Below, one piece after another: positions 1 to 6,834 of a stretch of DNA of 11,444 bases. How positions within the stretch are numbered: the stretch's first letter is position 1; the number at the start of each line of letters is the position of its first letter. A program made the translations under genes and the position numbers. The notes beneath the pieces are model-generated. The model saw only the letters and a program-made list of their open reading frames with translations, searched no databases and was not told the origin of the DNA. The DNA is from JACCYX01 sp964610045 (lineage in GTDB: Bacteria > Chloroflexota > Chloroflexia > Thermomicrobiales > UBA6265), in the NCBI GenBank assembly GCA_964610045.1, contig CAZSUN010000118.1, positions 1-11,444 of the forward strand. Direction: 5' to 3'.

Positions 1-1284
1 CGAGCCGCGGCGGGAGAAGATCTCGTTGACCGCGTCGGTGGCACGCTGGGTCGAATTCTCGACCGTGTCCTCACCGCTCCACATCGGCCCAAACTCCTGG
101 TCGACCGCGGTCCACCACTCGGCGGCATCCTCGGTCGGGTAGTAGTCGTGCCCGATCTCCTGGAAGTCGGTCAGCGGGATGGTGATGTCCTGCGGCGCGT
201 GCAGATCGAGGAACTCCTGGCTCTCGATGACCGAGGTGTAGCCGGGGATGCCCGCGCCCATCACGGCCTTCGCCCCGTTGGCGCCGCCGATGTACTTCAG
301 CACCTCCCAGGCGGCATCCACGTCGCTGGTCGTGCTCAGAATCGACCAGGCGTTCGAGCCGTTCTGGACGGAGCGAATCCCGGTCGTCGGGTGCGCCGGC
401 ATCGGCAGGAAGTCCCAGTCGATGTCCGAGCTGCGGATTTCCGATTCGTTCCAGGTACCGCCGAAGTAGTAGGCGATCTTGCCGGCGGTGAAGGGGTTCT
501 GCTGCCCTTCTTCCGACCCGACCGCCGGCATCACCTTGTGCACGAGGATGAGGTCGACCAGCCACTGGAGGGCGGCGCGGGATTCCTCGCTGTTGAGGGT
601 GCACTCATCGCGGGCGTCGTTGAGGACGGTACCGCCCGCGCCATGGATGAACGAGCAGCTCCAGTACGGCGGGTTCGGGTTGGACATCATCACGCCGAAC
701 TGGCCGCTCGCCTCATCGGTCAGCTTCTGGGCGGAGGCGAGCAAGTCGTCCCACGTCCAGTCGGCCGATGGGACCGGTTCGCCCGCCGCTTCCAGCAGCC
801 CCTTGTTGTAGTAGAGCGCCTGGCCGGTGGCGTAGAGCAACCCGCCGTACAGACCACCGTCGACCTCCCACTCGCGCGTCATGTCGTACCACAGGTCGCT
901 CATGTCGACCCCGTCGCGCTCGATCAGCGGGTAGATATCGACAAACATGCCGCGCGATGCGCCTGGGATCACCCAGTTGGTCTGATTGACGGTGATATCG
1001 GGCGCCTGGCCACCGGCGAACTCGGTCTGGAGCTTGTCCCAGTACTCGTCGCCCGGGCGGAATTCGAGCTTGACGGTTGCCAGGGTGCTTTGGGCGTTGA
1101 ACTCGTCGATCATCGCCGTGATCATCGCGTCCCAGGCTTCGCTGACCGTATAGGTGACCATCCGGATCTCGGTCTTGTCCTGGGCGGCGACAAGCCGTGG
1201 CGCGGCTGCCATCGCCGCGCTGGCGGCGACACCGGCGCTGAATGTGCGGCGAGAGAGGCGAGGGGATTTGCTTCGGGTTTCCAT
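1..1284 (-). CDS. ABC transporter solute-binding protein, Tat-exported (copy 1, cut at window edge)
   Basis: Extracellular solute-binding protein of the family 1 (sugar/oligosaccharide) type, expected to capture a carbohydrate-like ligand outside the membrane and hand it to an ABC permease. The frame is open for 428 codons from ATG at 1284 to base 1. Aligned with the paralogue at 3100-4398, it lacks only a final Met and the stop. The N-terminus is a Tat signal: SRRTF with the twin Arg at residues 12-13, then an Ala-rich hydrophobic stretch and probable cleavage after Ala34 (VAA before QDK). There is no lipobox Cys. The mature part follows the paralogue almost without gaps and, by eye, about three quarters of residues match, including WSCSF and DECTL, the only two Cys positions I see. 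The ATG follows CAGGGCAGGTG and gives the same Met-to-RR spacing as the paralogue. The ligand is unknown. Permease genes would be expected beyond the left edge, but this cannot be seen. Confidence 0.93.
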   Translation of the reverse strand, partial: METRSKSPRLSRRTFSAGVAASAAMAAAPRLVAAQDKTEIRMVTYTVSEAWDAMITAMIDEFNAQSTLATVKLEFRPGDEYWDKLQTEFAGGQAPDITVNQTNWVIPGASRGMFVDIYPLIERDGVDMSDLWYDMTREWEVDGGLYGGLLYATGQALYYNKGLLEAAGEPVPSADWTWDDLLASAQKLTDEASGQFGVMMSNPNPPYWSCSFIHGAGGTVLNDARDECTLNSEESRAALQWLVDLILVHKVMPAVGSEEGQQNPFTAGKIAYYFGGTWNESEIRSSDIDWDFLPMPAHPTTGIRSVQNGSNAWSILSTTSDVDAAWEVLKYIGGANGAKAVMGAGIPGYTSVIESQEFLDLHAPQDITIPLTDFQEIGHDYYPTEDAAEWWTAVDQEFGPMWSGEDTVENSTQRATDAVNEIFSRRGS

Positions 1285-1398
1285 GTACACACCTGCCCTG
1301 TGAGCGTTCGAGCCAGCCCCGTGAACCACTGCGGTGCCAACGACATCGTTCGTGCGATCGTTCCCGATACCGTCCTCCTTTGAACACGCGTCAATACA

Positions 1399-1425
1399 CC
1401 ATTGTATGGCGATATTGTGGAACAG
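1399..1425 (-). promoter_or_regulatory. Candidate promoter with embedded inverted repeat, upstream of binding protein copy 1
   Basis: On the minus strand the sequence CCATACAATGG (1399-1409) is a perfect inverted repeat, CCAT/ATGG around ACA. It contains TACAAT, a good -10 hexamer. A weak -35-like TTCCTG lies 16 bases upstream. The same core, CCATAnnATGr, surrounds the -10 of the promoters at 5683-5711 and 7771-7798, suggesting a shared operator. It lies about 115 bases before the start at 1284. A TTGACG slightly downstream could serve an alternative promoter. The inverted repeat is directly visible; promoter activity is inferred. Confidence 0.5.
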
Positions 1426-1442
1426 GAAGCGCGGATGGGATA

Positions 1443-1461
1443 CGGGAGTTCGTCACTCCCG
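1443..1461 (-). terminator. Hairpin just after the GNAT gene, possible terminator
   Basis: CGGGAGT (1443-1449) pairs with ACTCCCG (1455-1461) around a 5-base loop. It begins 8 bases past the stop of the acetyltransferase gene on the minus strand. No T-run follows, so it may be a weak or factor-assisted terminator, or a 3'-end stabilising hairpin. It separates that gene from the candidate promoter of the next one. Confidence 0.4.
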
Positions 1462-1469
1462 CTCCGGCA

Positions 1470-2798
1470 TCAGTTCACGGGCAGCAGGTGCGATGGGCGG
1501 GCCGGGAAGAGCGTTCCCAGCAACAATTCGGCCTCGGGGGTCGCCCAGACATCTGGCAGGATGTAACGCAGTTCCGCCACGGTTCGACGCCCGAAGACCA
1601 GTTGCAGGATCACGCCCGGCGGCAACCCGGCGACGGCATCGGGCAGGTACGGTCCGGGGCGGCCTTCCTCGATCCCGGTCAGGGCTCCCTGCTCGAACAC
1701 CAGCGTCAACCCGCCTCGATAGAAGTCGAGCGCAAGCCGCCCGGTATGGCCGCGCAGGGGAGAAACCGCGAGCCGCCGCTCGAATGACGGGGCAATCCGC
1801 CACAGGAGGGCTTGCAGGTCGGGCACCCGCACCAGCCAGGCATCCTCCGGTTGGCGTCGTGCGCCGTACAGGGACGCGAGCAGGTGGTTGGCTGGGTGCC
1901 CCGAGCCGAGCGCGAAGCGGACGGATTCATAGGCGGGCATCGTGGCCAGGGGCAGCGTTGGCAGGCTGGCGGCGACCTCGTCGATTCCGGCCAGCGCCGC
2001 GGGCAGCAGGCCGTGCAGGGACACCCCGCCATCGGCCGCGATTCCGTGCACGCCGACCGTGCGTCCCCACCGGCGCGTCTCCATCAGGATCGCGCCAACC
2101 GGCTGATCGTCTCGATCGACCACGAGCAGCGATTGCCAGCCGAACCCGATGTCGTGGTTCATGCCGCGATGCATCCAGTCCCAGTACGACTCAGGGAAAT
2201 CGTTGCGGACGAGGCAGGCGCCGCGATCGGCGGCGAACAGGTCTCGCGCGTACCCGAGTTCGTCGGGAGTAGCGACACGCACGCGCAGGTCGGCCCCGCC
2301 CGTGTGGCGGTGGATGGCAGTGCGCTCGACGATCGACCCACCCCCCAGCTCGATCGCGTACTCGTACCCAAACTGGCGGTAGAAATGGGGGATTCCCGTG
2401 ATCATCGTGGCGATGTCGCCGTCAACGGCGCTGCGACCGTGGATCAGCGTGAACAACCGGCCGACCAGGCCGCGCCGCCGGTAGTCGGGGTGGGTGGCAA
2501 CGTGTTCGGGCCGGCTCACCTGGAGGGGGATGCCGTCGTAGATCACCGGCATCGCGATCGACCAGATGCAGGCGACCATGATGCCGCGCTGGACATCCTC
2601 GACGATCGCCAGGCGGTCGACGCCCGAGTGCGGATGGTTGCCGCTGCCGAGATCACGCCCCCAGGGTCCGGCTTCGATCGTGGGCGGACCGCCGGGGTAT
2701 TGCCGGAAGACCTCGGCGGTGAGGGCGACCTGCCGCTCGACATCTTCGGGCCGGGCCCATCGCATCACCAGGCCATCGCCGAGATCGCGTTCCGTCAT
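1470..2798 (-). CDS. Eis-like GNAT-family N-acetyltransferase with C-terminal SCP2-type region
   Basis: A 442-residue protein resembling the Eis-type acetyltransferases (two GNAT folds plus a sterol-carrier-like C-terminal domain, usually about 400 residues), which transfer acetyl from acetyl-CoA to amines. The acetyl-CoA loop is clear at residues 98-120: EHVATHPDYRRRG followed by LVGRLF, matching the V-x-P-x-Y-R-R-R-G pattern. The start of the domain is visible as MRWARPEDVERQ (12-23). Residues from about 150 to 300 would form the second GNAT-like half. The last 120 or so include a hydrophobic-aromatic pattern consistent with an SCP2-like fold, though that part is assigned from overall length and family architecture. 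The ATG at 2798 is preceded by GGAGG at a somewhat long 11-base spacing. The protein is cytoplasmic, with no signal peptide. The substrate is unknown: Eis relatives acetylate aminoglycosides, polyamines or protein lysines, and nothing here chooses among them. It sits between the two binding-protein paralogues without an obvious functional link. Confidence 0.85.
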   Translation of the reverse strand: MTERDLGDGLVMRWARPEDVERQVALTAEVFRQYPGGPPTIEAGPWGRDLGSGNHPHSGVDRLAIVEDVQRGIMVACIWSIAMPVIYDGIPLQVSRPEHVATHPDYRRRGLVGRLFTLIHGRSAVDGDIATMITGIPHFYRQFGYEYAIELGGGSIVERTAIHRHTGGADLRVRVATPDELGYARDLFAADRGACLVRNDFPESYWDWMHRGMNHDIGFGWQSLLVVDRDDQPVGAILMETRRWGRTVGVHGIAADGGVSLHGLLPAALAGIDEVAASLPTLPLATMPAYESVRFALGSGHPANHLLASLYGARRQPEDAWLVRVPDLQALLWRIAPSFERRLAVSPLRGHTGRLALDFYRGGLTLVFEQGALTGIEEGRPGPYLPDAVAGLPPGVILQLVFGRRTVAELRYILPDVWATPEAELLLGTLFPARPSHLLPVN

Positions 2799-2850
2799 GA
2801 ATCAGGCATCCTCCAGGTGATGGTTCGCAGGGTATACCGGGCTTCCACCG

Positions 2851-3025
2851 GTAGGGAAGACCTTCCGTGCCGCATCATCGCGTCCGCCCTCGCTCAATCA
2901 CCACGCGGCACGGTAATGGTCTTCCGGGCGAGCCAGTTCACACATCTCGATGAGGAAGGCCATTATCCGGCGCGGGTACATTCCATCCGGAGTGATCGCG
3001 TGTGCGCCGGAAAGGCCTTCCCTAC
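2851..3025. repeat. Double-hairpin (BIME/REP-like) repeat, copy 1
   Basis: Two opposed hairpins, each with a GTAG-type foot. Hairpin A: GTAG (2851-2854), GGAAGACC (2855-2862), TT, CCGTGCCGC (2865-2873), a 31-base loop, GCGGCACGG (2905-2913), TAAT, GGTCTTCC (2918-2925). Hairpin B is the same design inverted: GGAAGGCC (2954-2961), ATTA, TCCGGCGC (2966-2973), loop, GCGCCGGA (3004-3011), AA, GGCCTTCC (3014-3021), CTAC (3022-3025). Both arms pair perfectly apart from the asymmetric TT/TAAT internal loop. It fills the gap between the stop of binding protein copy 2 (3100) and the GNAT start (2798). The GTAG foot and bulged hairpin match what is known of REP sequences mobilised by RAYT transposases. 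A MITE with GGTAGGGAAG/CTTCCCTACC ends is the alternative reading. A similar element lies at 6835-7001. Confidence 0.85.
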
Positions 3026-3099
3026 CACCCTGTGCAATGGGTGACACGGAGGTCCGCCGCCACCAAATCGCATGCGTAGCGGCGATCCTCCGTGATCGC

Positions 3100-4398
3100 C
3101 TACATCGAGCCACGACGAGAGAAGATCTCGTTCACGGCGTCGGTCGCGCGCTGGGTGGCGTTCTCCACCGTGTCCTCGCCGGTCCAGATCGGATCCAGCT
3201 CCTGGTCGACCGCGTTCCACCACTCGCCGGCATCCTCGGTCCCGTAGTAGTCGTGGCCGTACTCGGCGAAGTCGCTGACCGGGATCGAGATGTCCTGCGG
3301 GGCGTGCATCTCCTGGAATTCCGCACTCTCGATCACCGAGGTGAAGCCGGGGATGCCCAGCGAAACGACCCGTGCCGCGCCATCGGGGCCACCGATGAAC
3401 TTGATCACCTCCCAGGCCGCGTCGGCGTTCTCGGTTGTGCTCAGGATCGACCAGGCATTCGAGCCCATCTGGACCGAGCGAATGCCGGTTTCCGGATGAG
3501 CTGGCATGTGCAGGAAGTCCCAGTCGAGGTCCGAGGCACGAATCCCGGCCTCTTCCCAGGTGCCACCGAAGTAATAGGCGATCTTGCCGGTGAGGAACGG
3601 GTTCTCCACTCCTTCGGCCAGGACCATGATTGGCGCGACCTTGTGGACGAAGGTCAGGTCGACCAGCCATTGCAGGGCGGCGCGCGCTTCCGGCGAGTTG
3701 AGCGTGCATTCATCCTTCGCATCGTTGAGCACCGTGCCGCCGAAGCCATGGATGAACGAGCAGCTCCAGTAGGGCGGGTTCGGGTTGGAGAGCATGATGC
3801 CGTATTGTCCGCTGGCCTCGTCGGTCAGCTTCTGGGCGGAGGCGAGCAGGTCGTCGTAGGTCCAGTCGGCTGTGGGCGCTGCCTCGCCGGCGGCCTCGAG
3901 GATGCCCTTGTTGTAGTAGAGCACCTGGCCGCCAGCGTAGAGCAGGGCGCCATACATGCCGCCCTCCCAGCCCCACTCCTGCTCCATGTCGTACCAGAGG
4001 TCGCTGAGGTCGATCGCGTCGCGCTCGTAGTAGGGCTTGAGGTCGACGAACATGCCACGGGAGGCGCCCGGCGCCAGCCAGTCGATCTGGTTCAGGGTGA
4101 TATCCGGCGCCTGCCCTCCGGCGAACTCGGTCTGGATCTTGTCCCAGTACTGGTCACCTGGGCGGAATTCGAGATCGACCGTGGCGAGAGTGCTCTGGGC
4201 GTTGAAGTCGTCGATCATCTGCTGGATGGTGCCGTCCCACGCCTCGCTGATGGTGTAGGTGGCCATCCGGATTTCGGCCTTGTCCTGGGCGCGGATCACC
4301 GCGGGCGCGGCTCCGGATGCCAGGGTAGCGCCGAGGGCAACGGCGCCTGTGGTGAAGGTGCGGCGATTGACCCGGGAAGAAACGGATTTGACGACCAT
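3100..4398 (-). CDS. ABC transporter solute-binding protein, Tat-exported (copy 2)
   Basis: A 432-residue family 1 solute-binding protein, close paralogue of the protein at 1-1284, expected to bind a carbohydrate-like solute outside the cytoplasmic membrane. It has a Tat signal (NRRTF, twin Arg at 12-13), a hydrophobic Ala/Gly-rich segment, and probable cleavage after Ala37 (IRA before QDK). There is no lipobox Cys, so it would be a soluble or surface-associated protein, anchored by means not visible here. Conserved blocks include LEFRPGDQYWDK, TEFAGGQAPDIT, ASAQKLTDEASGQYG, SNPNPPYWSCSF and GKIAYYFGGTW. I chose ATG at 4398 over the upstream in-frame start at 4422 because AAAGGACAGGA lies just ahead of it and the signal peptide then matches copy 1. 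Downstream on the same strand comes the double hairpin and then the GNAT gene, so no permease follows and it must share transport components encoded elsewhere. Differences from copy 1 cluster in short stretches, for example the region around residues 255-265, which may shift ligand preference. Confidence 0.95.
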   Translation of the reverse strand: MVVKSVSSRVNRRTFTTGAVALGATLASGAAPAVIRAQDKAEIRMATYTISEAWDGTIQQMIDDFNAQSTLATVDLEFRPGDQYWDKIQTEFAGGQAPDITLNQIDWLAPGASRGMFVDLKPYYERDAIDLSDLWYDMEQEWGWEGGMYGALLYAGGQVLYYNKGILEAAGEAAPTADWTYDDLLASAQKLTDEASGQYGIMLSNPNPPYWSCSFIHGFGGTVLNDAKDECTLNSPEARAALQWLVDLTFVHKVAPIMVLAEGVENPFLTGKIAYYFGGTWEEAGIRASDLDWDFLHMPAHPETGIRSVQMGSNAWSILSTTENADAAWEVIKFIGGPDGAARVVSLGIPGFTSVIESAEFQEMHAPQDISIPVSDFAEYGHDYYGTEDAGEWWNAVDQELDPIWTGEDTVENATQRATDAVNEIFSRRGSM

Positions 4399-4498
4399 CG
4401 ATTCCTGTCCTTTGGCGAACACGATATCTTCCTGGCCCCGGTGGTGTGCGGCAGGCGCATCCTGGCCGCTCGCGCAGGCACACTCCTTTCCTGGAAAC

Positions 4499-4520
4499 GG
4501 CAGCGGAACCCTCCGCTGCC
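4499..4520 (-). terminator. 9-bp hairpin between GH20-like gene and binding protein copy 2
   Basis: GGCAGCGGA (4499-4507) pairs perfectly with TCCGCTGCC (4512-4520) around a 4-base loop. It lies 44 bases past the GH20-like stop and about 100 bases before the binding-protein start. Read on the minus strand it is followed by GTTTCC, which is not a true T-run. It could end or attenuate the GH20-like transcript, or protect a processed 3' end so that the binding-protein message outlasts the upstream gene. No clear promoter is seen between it and 4398. Confidence 0.5.
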
Positions 4521-4563
4521 CACAGCCTGCCCGGCGCCCGGGTGGCGGGTATGTCTCGAACGT

Positions 4564-5589
4564 CTACCGTGCCCAGATGGACTCGTCGTAGCGGGCACGT
4601 CCTTCGGCGATCATGGCCACCGCATCCTCGAACTCAGGCCGGTACTCCGGCAGCAGGGGCCGCCAGGTGGTCTGCATGAACCCCAGCACATGCTCGCGCG
4701 GCAGGTTCTGCTGCACCCAGGTGACAGTGTCGGGGAGGTTACTGGAAACCACATCGTTGCTGGCGGCCGGCACCTGGTCCCACCCACCCGCGTCGAGATC
4801 GAGGTAGGCGTGGAACATGCTGGTCTCCTTGCGCTCCGTGGGCGGGATCGAGAGGTCGAGCCCCTTTGCCGCCGCTTCGGCCCGATCGAGATCGATGTCG
4901 AAGTTGGCGCGGTAGTACCAGTTGCTCTGGATCACGTCCTTCGGCATCCGGGCCATGAACTCGCTGGTGTGCGTCCAGATCTTGTCCGACCAGATCCAGG
5001 GCCGCGACCCGCGCGACTCAACCTGATCGACGAACCAGAGGAAGTCGCGCCACCAGAGGTCGTGCCCCCGGATGACCACGTATTCGTACCAGGATTGGTG
5101 AACCCAGAGTTCTTCGTCGTAGCCGAGGTGGAACAGCGGCGGATTCTCGAAGATGTCGATCACTTCGGCGATCAGATCCTCGCACACCCGGTAGTAGGCC
5201 GGAGTCGATACCATCCGGTGGTACTCACCGAGCCAGAGATCGTGCGCGGTCGAGAAGTTGAGCTTCGGCACCAGCGTGATGCCGAGATCGGCGAGCCGGT
5301 GCTTTTCGGCCCGCATTTCCGCAGGCGTCCAGGCGCCATCGACCGCGATCTCGGGGTGCGAGTCGTACTTGATGCCGTCGCCGAGGCTGAAGATCACCTG
5401 GTTGACCCCGGCCTCGACCATCTGGCCGACGAGGTCATCCCAAAGCTTGTCATCCCACCGCAGGAACGGTTTGCCGCTGAGCTCAGGATGCTTGTAGGCG
5501 AACCCGCAGGCGTCGGCGTCCTCGGAATAGCTGTTGTAACTGAACTGGAAGAAGTTGGACCAGATCAGGTCCTGTGTACCGCGAGGCAT
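4564..5589 (-). CDS. GH20-like TIM-barrel glycoside hydrolase, specificity unknown
   Basis: A 341-residue protein that I read as a glycoside-hydrolase-like TIM barrel related to family 20 (beta-N-acetylhexosaminidase). The key sign is FHLGYDEE (153-160), which resembles the GH20 H-x-G-G-D-E block at the end of strand 4. Asp158-Glu159 would be the assisting and acid/base pair, although the usual second Gly is Tyr. Other barrel-like segments are VEAGVNQVIFSLGDG (58-72), LADLGITLVPKLNFS (99-113) and PWIWSDKIW. Many Trp and Tyr residues suggest a sugar-binding cleft. ATG at 5589 follows AAGGAG at 10 bases. Longer in-frame starts reach 5769 but would run through the promoter, and the added residues look random, so I reject them. 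No signal peptide is visible, so it probably acts in the cytoplasm on imported sugars or glycosides. It is driven by the strong promoter at 5683-5711. Family assignment is moderate; the substrate is unknown. Confidence 0.75.
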   Translation of the reverse strand: MPRGTQDLIWSNFFQFSYNSYSEDADACGFAYKHPELSGKPFLRWDDKLWDDLVGQMVEAGVNQVIFSLGDGIKYDSHPEIAVDGAWTPAEMRAEKHRLADLGITLVPKLNFSTAHDLWLGEYHRMVSTPAYYRVCEDLIAEVIDIFENPPLFHLGYDEELWVHQSWYEYVVIRGHDLWWRDFLWFVDQVESRGSRPWIWSDKIWTHTSEFMARMPKDVIQSNWYYRANFDIDLDRAEAAAKGLDLSIPPTERKETSMFHAYLDLDAGGWDQVPAASNDVVSSNLPDTVTWVQQNLPREHVLGFMQTTWRPLLPEYRPEFEDAVAMIAEGRARYDESIWAR

Positions 5590-5667
5590 CCGGCGGGGGC
5601 TCCTTGCTGGAGAGCGGCGTGCCAACGTTCGAGGGTATCCGGACCGGCGACAGTCGCACGGCGCAAC

Positions 5668-5711
5668 ATGAAACGCGATTTCATCATATGGAACACCCGA
5701 AGCGGTGTCAA
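5668..5711 (-). promoter_or_regulatory. Strong sigma70-type promoter with overlapping operator, for the GH20-like gene
   Basis: On the minus strand, TTGACA (5706-5711) is followed after exactly 17 bases by TATGAT (5683-5688), a near-consensus promoter placed about 90 bases before the GH20-like start. The -10 sits inside TTCCATATGATGAAA (5679-5693), a 15-base imperfect inverted repeat almost identical to that upstream of the RraA-like gene. A second inverted repeat overlaps it: ATGAAA (5668-5673) and TTTCAT (5679-5684) around CGCGA. The half-site style resembles IclR-family operators, but no regulator gene lies in the window. Confidence 0.75.
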
Positions 5712-5777
5712 TCCCCGCCCGAAGGCAGTTTTCGTAGCAACCGCGAAGGGTCGCCCTGTGCCATCGCACCCATGCAG

Positions 5778-5814
5778 GGGCCGATCAACCCTCGTTCCTC
5801 GGGCTGATCGGCCC
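5778..5814. other. 10-bp stem hairpin in the 5590-5917 gap
   Basis: GGGCCGATCA (5778-5787) pairs perfectly with TGATCGGCCC (5805-5814) around a 17-base loop. It is downstream of the amidohydrolase gene stop (5918) on the minus strand and upstream of the GH20-like promoter, a fitting place for a terminator. No T-run follows in either direction, so its role is uncertain. Confidence 0.45.
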
Positions 5815-5836
5815 GTCATTCGCCCCCGAACATCGC

Positions 5837-5889
5837 GGGTGGCCAGACCCCGGCCTCGCTGACGCTCGGCCGCGGCCGTCCACCCCTAC
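5837..5889 (-). repeat. Possible single REP-like hairpin with GTAG foot
   Basis: Read on the minus strand: GTAG (5886-5889), GGGTGG (5880-5885), a GGCC-rich inner hairpin with GGCC at 5868-5871 and 5852-5855, and CCACCC (5837-5842) closing the stem. The GTAG foot plus a bulged palindrome resembles the double-hairpin elements at 2851-3025 and 6835-7001, but the stem sequence differs, so it would belong to another REP family. It lies just downstream of the amidohydrolase stop and could also help end that transcript. Confidence 0.4.
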
Positions 5890-5917
5890 GTTGAACGATG
5901 AAGGAGCACGCTTCCCC

Positions 5918-6802
5918 CTAATCCAGCCCCAGCAATGGCAGGCTGTCGCGCGTCACGATCGCCTCGATCGCCTCCTCGGGGATGCGCGGCGCTCCCCCGC
6001 CGGGCCAGGCATCGTTCACCGCGCGCAGCTTGCGCAGCGATTCCTCGGGCGTGGAGGCCGGGTAATCCGACCCGAACAGGATACGGTCGAGCACGCCCCA
6101 CTCCATGGCCGTCACCATTGCCTGGTAGAACCCCCACGGCCGCAGCACGCATCCGGAGATATCGGCGTAGACGTGCGGGTGCTTGCGGGCCACCATCAGC
6201 GCGTCGGTGGTGAAGGGGTGACCGATGTGGGCCATGATGATCCGGAGTTGCGGGAACGCCATTGCGATCCGGTCCGTGTGGCGGGGGTGGGCGAAGTCGA
6301 TATCGGCGAACCGCACGGGAGAGGTGCCCTGGTGCAGCAGCATCGGCAGGCCATGCTTCTCGGCCCAGGCGTAGAGCCGGAACGCGTTGGTGCCCAGCGG
6401 GTCAACGTTCTGGTAGTTGAGCCCGAGCTTGAGGCCGCGCAGGCCGAGTTCGGTCCGCGCGCGTTCCGCCTCGACCAGCATCTGCGGATCGTCGGGATGG
6501 ACGGTCAGGAACCCGATGTACTTGTCCGGGTTGGACTGGACGAACGCGGCGGTCTCGTCGTTCACCTGGGCCGCCGGTCCGATGTACGGCTCGTCGACGC
6601 GGGTATTGCCAACGTGCGCCTGGGCGATGTTGAAGCAGATCGCGCGGTCCACCGGCGCCATTGCCTCCTCGAACTCGGCCCAGGTGTAGACGAGCGGCCG
6701 CGCGCCCGACGGGTTCCATTTCGCCTCGACCTTGCCGGCGCGCAGGTCGGCCGGTACCTCGTGCTCGAAGCGGGGTGTATGCGTGTGGACATCGATGATC
6801 AT
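5918..6802 (-). CDS. Amidohydrolase_2 (ACMSD-type) metal-dependent hydrolase/decarboxylase
   Basis: A 294-residue TIM-barrel enzyme of the amidohydrolase_2 family, whose members hydrolyse lactones and amides or decarboxylate aromatic acids. Metal-site residues are in the expected order: His6-x-His8 in MIIDVHTHT, His157 in LPMLLHQG, His192 in IMAHIGHP, and Asp246 in LFGSDYP. Lys125 in LRGLKLG marks the strand that often precedes the first catalytic His of this family. The length is typical. ATG at 6802 is chosen because the HxH motif should lie at the very N-terminus and GAGG precedes it. A longer frame to 6955 would be coded by the repeat at 6835-7001. The start is only 33 bases from that repeat, leaving little room for a private promoter, so it may be co-transcribed with the RraA-like gene. 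The substrate is not readable from sequence; lactonase and decarboxylase roles are both possible. Confidence 0.9.
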   Translation of the reverse strand: MIIDVHTHTPRFEHEVPADLRAGKVEAKWNPSGARPLVYTWAEFEEAMAPVDRAICFNIAQAHVGNTRVDEPYIGPAAQVNDETAAFVQSNPDKYIGFLTVHPDDPQMLVEAERARTELGLRGLKLGLNYQNVDPLGTNAFRLYAWAEKHGLPMLLHQGTSPVRFADIDFAHPRHTDRIAMAFPQLRIIMAHIGHPFTTDALMVARKHPHVYADISGCVLRPWGFYQAMVTAMEWGVLDRILFGSDYPASTPEESLRKLRAVNDAWPGGGAPRIPEEAIEAIVTRDSLPLLGLD

Positions 6803-6834
6803 GGGCGCCCTCACAACCGCCACGACGCTCACTG

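Noticed and set aside
1374..1383. Strong AAAGGAGG sequence upstream of binding protein copy 1 as start of a leader peptide
   Set aside because: No start codon lies at a workable distance on the minus strand, so I do not call a gene.
2851..3025. CRISPR-like reading of the repeated short arms
   Set aside because: There are only four arms in opposed orientation, no regular direct repeats or spacers, and no cas genes.
148..3044. Plus-strand open frames at 148-1383, 1334-2272 and 1812-3044
   Set aside because: They are antisense to the binding protein and GNAT genes. The same kind of shadow arises opposite both binding-protein copies, which explains their mutual similarity.
5590..5769. 60-residue N-terminal extension of the GH20-like protein
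   Set aside because: It would translate the -35/-10 and operator region, and the residues look random. AAGGAG sits before the internal ATG at 5589.
2950..5862. Very long open frame on the plus strand (970 codons) across the binding protein and GH20-like gene
   Set aside because: It lies antisense to two genes with clear family motifs, crosses the double hairpin and the promoter, and its translation shows biased Val/Gly/Asp/Arg content with no domain. It is a GC-rich shadow frame.
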